Below are positions 48,601-61,740 of a stretch of 64,000 bases of DNA, piece by piece. Every line of letters begins with the position of its first letter. Position 1 is the stretch's first letter. The stretch covers positions 62,001 through 126,000 of the forward strand of contig CAXKVF010000092.1 in assembly GCA_964057225.1 (NCBI GenBank), in the 5' to 3' direction. The notes beneath the pieces are model-generated. The model saw only the letters and a program-made list of their open reading frames with translations, was not told the origin of the DNA and did not search any database. Origin of the DNA: Auanema rhodensis (taxonomy: Eukaryota; Nematoda; Chromadorea; Rhabditida; Rhabditidae). The position numbers were made by a program, and so were the translations under genes.

Positions 48601-51600
48601 TCCCCATGTCCATATTAGTCTAAAAACAAATTTTTATTGATATTGGTGCATGGTAACCATGACTTTGAAATTTACGTGAACTTTAATTTATGCTAATTAA
48701 ATGTACACGTGATGTGCACTTGGAATGTAACTCGCTTCACGTGAAAGATGAAGAGATGCGGTTTTCAAAATTGGATTCCCCATGTCCATATTAGTCTAAA
48801 AACAAATTTTTATTGACATTGGTGCATGGTAACCATGACTTTGAAATTTACGTGAACTTTAATTTATGCTAATTAAATGTACACGTGATGTGCACTTGGT
48901 ATGTAACTCGCTTCACGTGAAAGATAAAGAGATGCGGTTTTCAAAATTAGATTCCCCATGTCCATATTAGTCTAAAAACAAATTTTTATTGATATTGGTG
49001 CATGGTAACCATGACTTTGAAATTTACGTGAACTTTAATTTATGCTAATTAAATGTACACGTGATGTGCACTTGGTATGTAACTCGCTTCACGTGAAAGA
49101 TAAAGAGATGCGGTTTTCAAAATTAGATTCCCCATGTCCATATTAGTCTAAAAACAAATTTTTATTGATATTGCTTCATGGTAACCATGACTTTGAAATT
49201 TACGTGAACTTTAATTTATGCTAATTAAATGTACACGTGATGTGCACTTGGTATGTAACTCGCTTCACGTGAAAGATAAGGAGATGCGGTTTTCAAAATT
49301 AGATTCCCCATGTCCATATTAGTCTAAAAACAAATTTTTATTGATATTGGTGCATGGTAACCATGACTTTGAAATTTACGTGAACTTTAATTTATGCAAA
49401 TTAAATGTACACGTGATGTGCACTTGGTATGTAACTCGCTTCACGTGAAAGATGAAGAGATGCGGTTTTCAAAATTAGATTCCCCATGTCCATATTAGTC
49501 TAAAAACAAATTTTTATTGATATTGGTGCATGGTAACCATGACTTTGAAATTTACGTGAACTTTAATTTATGCTAATTAAATGTACACGTGATGTGCACT
49601 TGGTATGTAACTCGCTTCACGTGAAAGATGAAGAGATGCGGTTTTCAAAATTAGATTCCCCATGTCCATATTAGTCTAAAAACAAATTTTTATTGATATT
49701 GGTGCATGGTAACCATGACTTTGAAATTTACGTGAACTTTAATTTATGCTAATTAAATGTACACGTGATGGGCACTTGGTATGTAACTCGCTTCACGTGA
49801 AAGATAAAGAGATGCGGTTTTCAAAATTAGATTCCCCATGGCCATATTAGTCTAAAAACAAATTTTTATTGATATTGGTTCATGGTAACCATGACTTTGA
49901 AATTTACGTGATTTTTAATTTATGCTAATTAAATGTACACGTGATGTGCACTTGGTATGTAACTCGCTTCACGTGAAAGATAAAGAGATGCGGTTTTCAA
50001 AATTAGATTCCCCATGTCCATATTAGTCTAAAAACAAATTTTTATTGATATTGGTGCATGGTAACCATGACTTTGAAATTTACGTGAACTTTAATTTATG
50101 CTAATTAAATGTACACGTGATGTGCACTTGGAATGTAACTCGCTTCACGTGAAAGATGAAGAGATGCGGTTTTCAAAATTAGATTCCCCATGTCCATATT
50201 AGTCTAAAAACAAATTTTTATTGACATTGGTGCATGGTAACCATGACTTTGAAATTTACGTGAACTTTAATTTATGCTAATTAAATGTACACGTGATGTG
50301 CACTTGGTATGTAACTCGCTTCACGTGAAAGATAAAGAGATGCGGTTTTCAAAATTAGATTCCCCATGTCCATATTAGTCTAAAAACAAATTTTTATTGA
50401 TATTGGTGCATGGTAACCATGACTTTGAAATTTACGTGAACTTTAATTTATGCTAATTAAATGTACACGTGATGTGCACTTGGTATGTAACTCGCTTCAC
50501 GTGAAAGATGAAGAGATGCGGTTTTCAAAATTAGATTCCCCATGTCCATAATAGTCTAAAAACAAATTTTTATTGATATTGGTGCATGGTAACCATGACT
50601 TTGAAATTTACGTGAACTTTAATTTATGCTAATTAAATGTACACGTGATGTGCACTTGGTATGTAACTCGCTTCACGTGAAAGATAAAGAGATGCGGTTT
50701 TCAAAATTAGATTCCCCATGTCCATATTAGTCTAAAAACAAATTTTTATTGATATTGGTGCATGGTAACCATGACTTTGAAATTTACGTGAACTTTAATT
50801 TATGCTAATTAAATGTACACGTGATGTGCACTTGGTATGTAACTCGCTTCACGTGAAAGATGAAGAGATGCGGTTTTCAAAATTAGATTCCCCATGTCCA
50901 TATTAGTCTAAAAACAAATTTTTATTGATATTGGTGCATGGTAACCATGACTTTGAAATTTACGTGAACTTTAATTTATGCTAATTAAATGTACACGTGA
51001 TGTGCACTTGGTATGTAACTCGCTTCACGTGAAAGATGAAGAGATGCGGTTTTCAAAATTAGATTCCCCATGTCCATATTAGTCTAAAAACAAATTTTTA
51101 TTGACATTGGTGCATGGTAACCATGACTTTGAAATTTACGTGAACTTTAATTTATGCTAATTAAATGTACACGTGATGTGCACTTGGTATGTAACTCGCT
51201 TCACGTGAAAGATAAAGAGATGCGGTTTTCAAAATTAGATTCCCCATGTCCATATTAGTCTAAAAACAAATTTTTATTGATATTGGTGCATGGTAACCAT
51301 GACTTTGAAATTTACGTGAACTTTAATTTATGCTAATTAAATGTACACGTGATGTGCACTTGGTATGTAACTCGCTTCACGTGAAAGATGAAGAGATGCG
51401 GTTTTCAAAATTAGATTCCCCATGTCCATATTAGTCTAAAAACAAATTTTTATTGATATTGGTGCATGGTAACCATGACTTTGAAATTTACGTGAACTTT
51501 AATTTATGCAAATTAAATGTACACGTGATGTGCACTTGGTATGTAACTCGCTTCACGTGAAAGATGAAGAGATGCGGTTTTCAAAATTAGATTCCCCATG

Positions 51601-54597
51601 TCCATATTAGTCTAAAAACAAATTTTTATTGATATTGGTGCATGGTAACCATGACTTTGAAATTTACGTGAACTTTAATTTATGCTAATTAAATGTACAC
51701 GTGATGTGCACTTGGTATGTAACTCGCTTCACGTGAAAGATGAAGAGATGCGGTTTTCAAAATTAGATTCCCCATGTCCATATTAGTCTAAAAACAAATT
51801 TTTATTGATATTGGTGCATGGTAACCATGACTTTGAAATTTACGTGAACTTTAATTTATGCTAATTAAATGTACACGTGATGGGCACTTGGTATGTAACT
51901 CGCTTCACGTGAAAGATAAAGAGATGCGGTTTTCAAAATTAGATTCCCCATGGCCATATTAGTCTAAAAACAAATTTTTATTGATATTGGTTCATGGTAA
52001 CCATGACTTTGAAATTTACGTGAACTTTAATTTATGCTAATTAAATGTACACGTGATGTGCACTTGGTATGTAACTCGCTTCACGTGAAAGATAAAGAGA
52101 TGCGGTTTTCAAAATTAGATTCCCCATGTCCATATTAGTCTAAAAACAAATTTTTATTGATATTGGTGCATGGTAACCATGACTTTGAAATTTACGTGAA
52201 CTTTAATTTATGCTAATTAAATGTACACGTGATGTGCACTTGGAATGTAACTCGCTTCACGTGAAAGATGAAGAGATGCGGTTTTCAAAATTAGATTCCC
52301 CATGTCCATATTAGTCTAAAAACAAATTTTTATTGATATTGGTGCATGGTAACCATGACTTTGAAATTTACGTGAACTTTAATTTATGCTAATTAAATGT
52401 ACACGTGATGTGCACTTGGTATGTAACTCGCTTCACGTGAAAGATGAAGAGATGCGGTTTTCAAAATTAGATTCCCCATGTCCATATTAGTCTAAAAACA
52501 AATTTTTATTGACATTGGTGCATGGTAACCATGACTTTGAAATTTACGTGAACTTTAATTTATGCTAATTAAATGTACACGTGATGTGCACTTGGTATGT
52601 AACTCGCTTCACGTGAAAGATAAAGAGATGCGGTTTTCAAAATTAGATTCCCCATGTCCATATTAGGCTAAAAACAAATTTTTATTGATATTGGTGCATG
52701 GTAACCATGACTTTGAAATTTACGTGAACTTTAATTTATGCTAATTAAATGTACACGTGATGTGCACTTGGTATGTAACTCGCTTCACGTGAAAGATGAA
52801 GAGATGCGGTTTTCAAAATTAGATTCCCCATGTCCATATTAGTCTAAAAACAAATTTTTATTGATATTGGTGCATGGTAACCATGACTTTGAAATTTACG
52901 TGAACTTTAATTTATGCTAATTAAATGTACACGTGATGTGCACTTGGTATGTAACTCGCTTCACGTGAAAGATAAGGAGATGCGGTTTTCAAAATTAGAT
53001 TCCCCATGTCCATATTAGTCTAAAAACAAATTTTTATTGATATTGGTGCATGGTAACCATGACTTTGAAATTTACGTGAACTTTAATTTATGCTAATTAA
53101 ATGTACACGTGATGTGCACTTGGTATGTAACTCGCTTCACGTGAAAGATAAGGAGATGCGGTTTTCAAAATTAGATTCCCCATGTCCATATTAGTCTAAA
53201 AACAAATTTTTATTGATATTGGTGCATGGTAACCATGACTTTGAAATTTACGTGAACTTTAATTTATGCAAATTAAATGTACACGTGATGTGCACTTGGT
53301 ATGTAACTCGCTTCACGTGAAAGATGAAGAGATGCGGTTTTCAAAATTAGATTCCCCATGTCCATATTAGTCTAAAAACAAATTTTTATTGATATTGGTG
53401 CATGGTAACCATGACTTTGAAATTTACGTGAACTTTAATTTATGCTGATTAAATGTACACGTGATGTGCACTTGGTATGTAACTCGCTTCACGTGAAAGA
53501 TGAAGAGATGCGGTTTTCAAAATTAGATTCCCCATGTCCATATTAGTCTAAAAACAAATTTTTATTGACATTGGTGCATGGTAACCATGACTTTGAAATT
53601 TACGTGAACTTTAATTTATGCTAATTAAATGTACACGTGATGTGCACTTGGTATGTAACTCGCTTCACGTGAAAGATAAAGAGATGCGGTTTTCAAAATT
53701 AGATTCCCCATGTCCATATTAGTCTAAAAACAAATTTTTATTGATATTGGTGCATGGTAACCATGACTTTGAAATTTACGTGAACTTTAATTTATGCTAA
53801 TTAAATGTACACGTGATGTGCACTTGGTATGTAACTCGCTTCACGTGAAAGATGAAGAGATGCGGTTTTCAAAATTAGATTCCCCATGTCCATATTAGTC
53901 TAAAAACAAATTTTTATTGATATTGGTGCATGGTAACCATGACTTTGAAATTTACGTGAACTTTAATTTATGCTAATTAAATGTACACGTGATGTGCACT
54001 TGGTATGTAACTCGCTTCACGTGGAAGATAAGGAGATGCGGTTTTCAAAATTAGATTCCCCATGTCCATATTAGTCTAAAAACAAATTTTTATTGATATT
54101 GGTGCATGGTAACCATGACTTTGAAATTTACGTGAACTTTAATTTATGCTAATTAAATGTACACGTGATGGGCACTTGGTATGTAACTCGCTTCACGTGA
54201 AAGATAAAGAGATGCGGTTTTCAAAATTAGATTCCCCATGTCCATATTAGTCTAAAAACAAATTTTTATTGATATTGGTTCATGGTAACCATGACTTTGA
54301 AATTTACGTGAACTTTAATTTATGCTAATTAAATGTACACGTGATGTGCACTTGGTGTGTAACTCGCTTCACGTGAAAGATAAAGAGATGCGGTTTTCAA
54401 AATTAGATTCCCCATGTCCATATTAGTCTAAAAACAAATTTTTATTGATATTGGTGCATGGTAACCATGACTTTGAAATTTACGTGAACTTTAATTTATG
54501 CTAATTAAATGTACACGTGATGTGCACTTGGTATGTAACTCGCTTCACGTGAAAGATAAAGAGATGCGGTTTTCAAAATTAGATTCCCCATGTCCAT
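42661..54597 (+). repeat. Domain E: units with 8- and 12-monomer spacing
   Basis: GATGGGCAC occurs at 48363, 49771, 51883, 54171 and 55579, with spacings of 1408, 2112, 2288 and 1408 bp. CTTGGAATG occurs at 48724, 50132 and 52244 (1408, 2112). CATGGCC occurs at 49841 and 51953 (2112), and ATGCAAATT at 49398 and 51510 (2112). GATGAAG, GATAAGG and GACATTGG units are common. The repeated 8- and 12-unit steps suggest exchange in multiples of four units. The part between 42.7 and 48 kb shows the same unit types but no clear period by eye. Confidence 0.75.
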
Positions 54598-57500
54598 GTT
54601 AGTCTAAAAACAAATTTTTATTGATATTGGTGCATGGTAACCATGACTTTGAAATTTACGTGAACTTTAATTTATGCTAATTAAATGTACACGTGATGTG
54701 CACTTGGTATGTAACTCGCTTCACGTGAAAGATAACGAGATGCGGTTTTCAAAATTAGATTCCCCATGTCCATATTAGTCTAAAAACAAATTTTTATTGA
54801 TATTGGTGCATGGTAACCATGACTTTGAAATTTACGTGAACTTTAATTTATGCTAATTAAATGTACACGTGATGTGCACTTGGTATGTAACTCGCTTCAC
54901 GTGAAAGATAAAGAGATGCGGTTTTCAAAATTAGATTCCCCATGTCCATATTAGTCTAAAAACAAATTTTTATTGATATTGGTGCATGGTAACCATGACT
55001 TTGAATTTTACGTGAACTTTAATTTATGCTAATTAAATGTACACGTGATGTGCACTTGGTATGTAACTCGCTTCACGTGAAAGATAAAGAGATGCGGTTT
55101 TCAAAATTAGATTCCCCATGTCCATATTAGTCTAAAAACAAATTTTTATTGATATTGGTTCATGGTAACCATGACTTTGAAATTTACGTGAACTTTAATT
55201 TATGCTAATTAAATGTACACGTGATGTGCACTTGGTATGTAACTCGCTTCACGTGAAAGATAAAGAGATGCGGTTTTCAAAATTAGATTCCCCATGTCCA
55301 TGTTAGTCTAAAAACAAATTTTTATTGATATTGGTGCATGGTAACCATGACTTTGAAATTTACGTGAACTTTAATTTATGCTAATTAAATGTACACGTGA
55401 TGTGCACTTGGTATGTAACTCGCTTCACGTGAAAGATAACGAGATGCGGTTTTCAAAATTAGATTCCCCATGTCCATATTAGTCTAAAAACAAATTTTTA
55501 TTGATATTGGTGCATGGTAACCATGACTTTGAAATTTACGTGAACTTTAATTTATGCTAATTAAATGTACACGTGATGGGCACTTGGTATGTAACTCGCT
55601 TCACGTGAAAGATAAAGAGATGCGGTTTTCAAAATTAGATTCCCCATGTCCATATTAGTCTAAAAACAAATTTTTATTGATATTGGTTCATGGTAACCAT
55701 GACTTTGAAATTTACGTGAACTTTAATTTATGCTAATTAAATGTACACGTGATGTGCACTTGGTGTGTAACTCGCTTCACGTGAAAGATAAAGAGATGCG
55801 GTTTTCAAAATTAGATTCCCCATGTCCATATTAGTCTAAAAACAAATTTTTATTGATATTGGTTCATGGTAACCATGACTTTGAAATTTACGTGAACTTT
55901 AATTTATGCTAATTAAATGTACACGTGATGTGCACTTGGTATGTAACTCGCTTCACGTGAAAGATAAAGAGATGCGGTTTTCAAAATTAGATTCCCCATG
56001 TCCATATTAGTCTAAAAACAAATTTTTATTGATATTGGTGCATGGTAACCATGACTTTGAAATTTACGTGAACTTTAATTTATGCTAATTAAATGTACAC
56101 GTGATGTGCACTTGGTATGTAACTCGCTTCACGTGAAAGATAAAGAGATGCGGTTTTCAAAATTAGATTCCCCATGTCCATGTTAGTCTAAAAACAAATT
56201 TTTATTGATATTGGTGCATGGTAACCATGACTTTGAAATTTACGTGAACTTTAATTTATGCTAATTAAATGTACACGTGATGTGCACTTGGTATGTAACT
56301 CGCTTCACGTGAAAGATAACGAGATGCGGTTTTCAAAATTAGATTCCCCATGTCCATATTAGTCTAAAAACAAATTTTTATTGATATTGGTGCATGGTAA
56401 CCATGACTTTGAAATTTACGTGAACTTTAATTTATGCTAATTAAATGTACACGTGATGTGCACTTGGTATGTAACTCGCTTCACGTGAAAGATAAAGAGA
56501 TGCGGTTTTCAAAATTAGATTCCCCATGTCCATATTAGTCTAAAAACAAATTTTTATTGATATTGGTGCATGGTAACCATGACTTTGAATTTTACGTGAA
56601 CTTTAATTTATGCTAATTAAATGTACACGTGATGTGCACTTGGTATGTAACTCGCTTCACGTGAAAGATAAAGAGATGCGGTTTTCAAAATTAGATTCCC
56701 CATGTCCATATTAGTCTAAAAACAAATTTTTATTGATATTGGTTCATGGTAACCATGACTTTGAAATTTACGTGAACTTTAATTTATGCTAATTAAATGT
56801 ACACGTGATGTGCACTTGGTATGTAACTCGCTTCACGTGAAAGATGAAGAGATGCGGTTTTCAAAATTAGATTACCCATGTCCATATTAGTCTAAAAACA
56901 AATTTTTATTGATATTGGTGCATGGTAACCATGACTTTGAAATTTACGTGAACTTTAATTTATGCTAATTAAATGTACACGTGATGTGCACTTGGTATGT
57001 AACTCGCTTCACGTGAAAGATAAAGAGATGCGGTTTTCAAAATTAGATTCCCCATGTCCATATTAGTCTAAAAACAAATTTTTATTGATATTGGTGCATG
57101 GTAACCATGACTTTGAAATTTACGTGAACTTTAATTTATGCTAATTAAATGTACACGTGATGTGCACTTGGTATGTAACTCGCTTCACGTGAAAGATAAA
57201 GAGATGCGGTTTTCAAAATTAGATTCCCCATGTCCATATTAGTCTAAAAACAAATTTTTATTGATATTGGTTCATGGTAACCATGACTTTGAAATTTACG
57301 TGAACTTTAATTTATGCTAATTAAATGTACACGTGATGTGCACTTGGTATGTAACTCGCTTCACGTGAAAGATAAAGAGATGCGGTTTTCAAAATTAGAT
57401 TCCCCATGTCCATATTAGTCTAAAAACAAATTTTTATTGATATTGGTGCATGGTAACCATGACTTTGAAATTTACGTGAACTTTAATTTATGCTAATTAA

Positions 57501-58600
57501 ATGTACACGTGATGTGCACTTGGTATGTAACTCGCTTCACGTGAAAGATAAAGAGATGCGGTTTTCAAAATTAGATTCCCCATGTCCATATTAGTCTAAA
57601 AACAAATTTTTATTGATATTGGTGCATGGTAACCATGACTTTGAAATTTACGTGAACTTTAATTTATGCTAATTAAATGTACACGTGATGTGCACTTGGT
57701 ATGTAACTCGCTTCACGTGAAAGATAAAGAGATGCGGTTTTCAAAATTAGATTCCCCATGTCCATATTAGTCTAAAAACAAATTTTTATTGATATTGGTT
57801 CATGGTAACCATGACTTTGAAATTTACGTGAACTTTAATTTATGCTAATTAAATGTACACGTGATGTGCACTTGGTATGTAACTCGCTTCACGTGAAAGA
57901 TAAAGAGATGCGGTTTTCAAAATTAGATTCCCCATGTCCATATTAGTCTAAAAACAAATTTTTATTGATATTGGTGCATGGTAACCATGACTTTGAAATT
58001 TACGTGAACTTTAATTTATGCTAATTAAATGTACACGTGATGTGCACTTGGTATGTAACTCGCTTCACGTGAAAGATAAAGAGATGCGGTTTTCAAAATT
58101 AGATTCCCCATGTCCATATTAGTCTAAAAACAAATTTTTATTGATATTGGTGCATGGTAACCATGACTTTGAAATTTACGTGAACTTTAATTTATGCTAA
58201 TTAAATGTACACGTGATGTGCACTTGGTATGTAACTCGCTTCACGTGAAAGATAAAGAGATGCGGTTTTCAAAATTAGATTCCCCATGTCCATATTAGTC
58301 TAAAAACAAATTTTTATTGATATTGGTTCATGGTAACCATGACTTTGAAATTTACGTGAACTTTAATTTATGCTAATTAAATGTACACGTGATGTGCACT
58401 TGGTATGTAACTCGCTTCACGTGAAAGATGAAGAGATGCGGTTTTCAAAATTAGATTACCCATGTCCATATTAGTCTAAAAACAAATTTTTATTGATATT
58501 GGTGCATGGTAACCATGACTTTGAAATTTACGTGAACTTTAATTTATGCTAATTAAATGTACACGTGATGTGCACTTGGTATGTAACTCGCTTCACGTGA
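54598..58600 (+). repeat. 9-monomer higher-order repeat (1584 bp)
   Basis: CCATGTTAG at 54598 and 56182, GATAACG at 54736 and 56320, TTGAATTTTA at 55006 and 56590, and GATTACCC at 56874 and 58458 are each exactly 1584 bp apart. CCATGTTAG and GATAACG occur also at 55302 and 55440, 704 bp after the first, so a four-unit step is nested inside. Confidence 0.82.
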
Positions 58601-61600
58601 AAGATAAAGAGATGCGGTTTTCAAAATTAGATTCCCCATGTCCATATTAGTCTAAAAACAAATTTTTATTGATATTGGTGCATGGTAACCATGACTTTGA
58701 AATTTACGTGAACTTTAATTTATGCTAATTAAATGTACACGTGATGTGCACTTGGTATGTAACTCGCTTCACGTGAAAGATAAAGAGATGCGGTTTTCAA
58801 AATTAGATTCCCCATGTCCATATTAGTCTAAAAACAAATTTTTATTGATATTGGTGCATGGTAACCATGACTTTGAAATTTACGTGAACTTTAATTTATG
58901 CTAATTAAATGTACACGTGATGTGCACTTGGTATGTAACTCGCTTCACGTGAAAGATAAAGAGATGCGGTTTTCAAAATTAGATTCCCCATGTCCATATT
59001 AGTCTAAAAACAAATTTTTATTGATATTGGTTCATGGTAACCATGACTTTGAAATTTACGTGAACTTTAATTTATGCTAATTAAATGTACACGTGATGTG
59101 CACTTGGTATGTAACTCGCTTCACGTGAAAGATGAAGAGATGCGGTTTTCAAAATTAGATTCCCCATGTCTATATTAGTCTAAAAACAAATTTTTATTGA
59201 TATTGGTGCATGGTAACCATGACTTTGAAATTTACGTGAACTTTAATTTATGCTAATTAAATGTACACGTGATGTGCACTTGGTATGTAACTCGCTTCAC
59301 GTGAAAGATAAAGAGATGCGGTTTTCAAAATTAGATTCCCCATGTCCATATTAGTCTAAAAACAAATTTTTATTGATATTGGTGCATGGTAACCATGACT
59401 TTGAAATTTACGTGAACTTTAATTTATGCTAATTAAATGTACACGTGATGTGCACTTGGTATGTAACTCGCTTCACGTGAAAGATAAAGAGATGCGGTTT
59501 TCAAAATTAGATTCCCCATGTCCATATTAGTCTAAAAACAAATTTTTATTGATATTGGTTCATGGTAACCATGACTTTGAAATTTACGTGAACTTTAATT
59601 TATGCTAATTAAATGTACACGTGATGTGCACTTGGTATGTAACTCGCTTCACGTGAAAGATGAAGAGATGCGGTTTTCAAAATTAGATTCCCCATGTCCA
59701 TATTAGTCTAAAAACAAATTTTTATTGATATTGGTGCATGGTAACCATGACTTTGAAATTTACGTGAACTTTAATTTATGCTAATTAAATGTACACGTGA
59801 TGTGCACTTGGTATGTAACTCGCTTCACGTGAAAGATAAAGAGATGCGGTTTTCAAAATTAGATTCCCCATGTCCATATTAGTCTAAAAACAAATTTTTA
59901 TTGATATTGGTGCATGGTAACCATGACTTTGAAATTTACGTGAACTTTAATTTATGCTAATTAAATGTACACGTGATGTGCACTTGGTATGTAACTCGCT
60001 TCACGTGAAAGATAAAGAGATGCGGTTTTCAAAATTAGATTCCCCATGTCCATATTAGTCTAAAAACAAATTTTTATTGATATTGGTGCATGGTAACCAT
60101 GACTTTGAAATTTACGTGAACTTTAATTTATGCTAATTAAATGTACACGTGATGTGCACTTGGTATGTAACTCGCTTCACGTGAAAGATGAAGAGATGCG
60201 GTTTTCAAAATTAGATTCCCCATGTCTATATTAGTCTAAAAACAAATTTTTATTGATATTGGTGCATGGTAACCATGACTTTGAAATTTACGTGAACTTT
60301 AATTTATGCTAATTAAATGTACACGTGATGTGCACTTGGTATGTAACTCGCTTCACGTGAAAGATAAAGAGATGCGGTTTTCAAAATTAGATTCCCCATG
60401 TCCATATTAGTCTAAAAACAAATTTTTATTGATATTGGTGCATGGTAACCATGACTTTGAAATTTACGTGAACTTTAATTTATGCTAATTAAATGTACAC
60501 GTGATGTGCACTTGGTATGTAACTCGCTTCACGTGAAAGATGAAGAGATGCGGTTTTCAAAATTAGATTCCCCATGTCTATATTAGTCTAAAAACAAATT
60601 TTTATTGATATTGGTGCATGGTAACCATGACTTTGAAATTTACGTGAACTTTAATTTATGCTAATTAAATGTACACGTGATGTGCACTTGGTATGTAACT
60701 CGCTTCACGTGAAAGATAAAGAGATGCGGTTTTCAAAATTAGATTCCCCATGTCCATATTAGTCTAAAAACAAATTTTTATTGATATTGGTGCATGGTAA
60801 CCATGACTTTGAAATTTACGTGAACTTTAATTTATGCTAATTAAATGTACACGTGATGTGCACTTGGTATGTAACTCGCTTCACGTGAAAGATAAAGAGA
60901 TGCGGTTTTCAAAATTAGATTCCCCATGTCCATATTAGTCTAAAAACAAATTTTTATTGATATTGGTTCATGGTAACCATGACTTTGAAATTTACGTGAA
61001 CTTTAATTTATGCTAATTAAATGTACACGTGATGTGCACTTGGTATGTAACTCGCTTCACGTGAAAGATAAAGAGATGCGGTTTTCAAAATTAGATTCCC
61101 CATGTCCATATTAGTCTAAAAACAAATTTTTATTGATATTGGTGCATGGTAACCATGACTTTGAAATTTACGTGAACTTTAATTTATGCTAATTAAATGT
61201 ACACGTGATGTGCACTTGGTATGTAACTCGCTTCACGTGAAAGATAAAGAGATGCGGTTTTCAAAATTAGATTCCCCATGTCCATATTAGTCTAAAAACA
61301 AATTTTTATTGATATTGGTTCATGGTAACCATGACTTTGAAATTTACGTGAACTTTAATTTATGCTAATTAAATGTACACGTGATGTGCACTTGGTATGT
61401 AACTCGCTTCACGTGAAAGATAAAGAGATGCGGTTTTCAAAATTAGATTCCCCATGTCCATATTAGTCTAAAAACAAATTTTTATTGATATTGATGCATG
61501 GTAACCATGACTTTGAAATTTACGTGAACTTTAATTTATGCTAATTAAATGTACACGTGATGTGCACTTGGTATGTAACTCGCTTCACGTGAAAGATAAA

Positions 61601-61740
61601 GAGATGCGGTTTTCAAAATTAGATTCCCCATGTCCATATTAGTCTAAAAACAAATTTTTATTGATATTGGTGCATGGTAACCATGACTTTGAAATTTACG
61701 TGAACTTTAATTTATGCTAATTAAATGTACACGTGATGTG
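58601..61740 (+). repeat. Short-period units (6- and 2-monomer steps)
   Basis: The TGTCTATATTAG variant occurs at 59171, 60227 and 60579 (1056 and 352 bp apart), each in a unit with GATGAAG. Between them lie nearly consensus units. One unit near 61494 has TTGATGCATGG. Confidence 0.75.
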
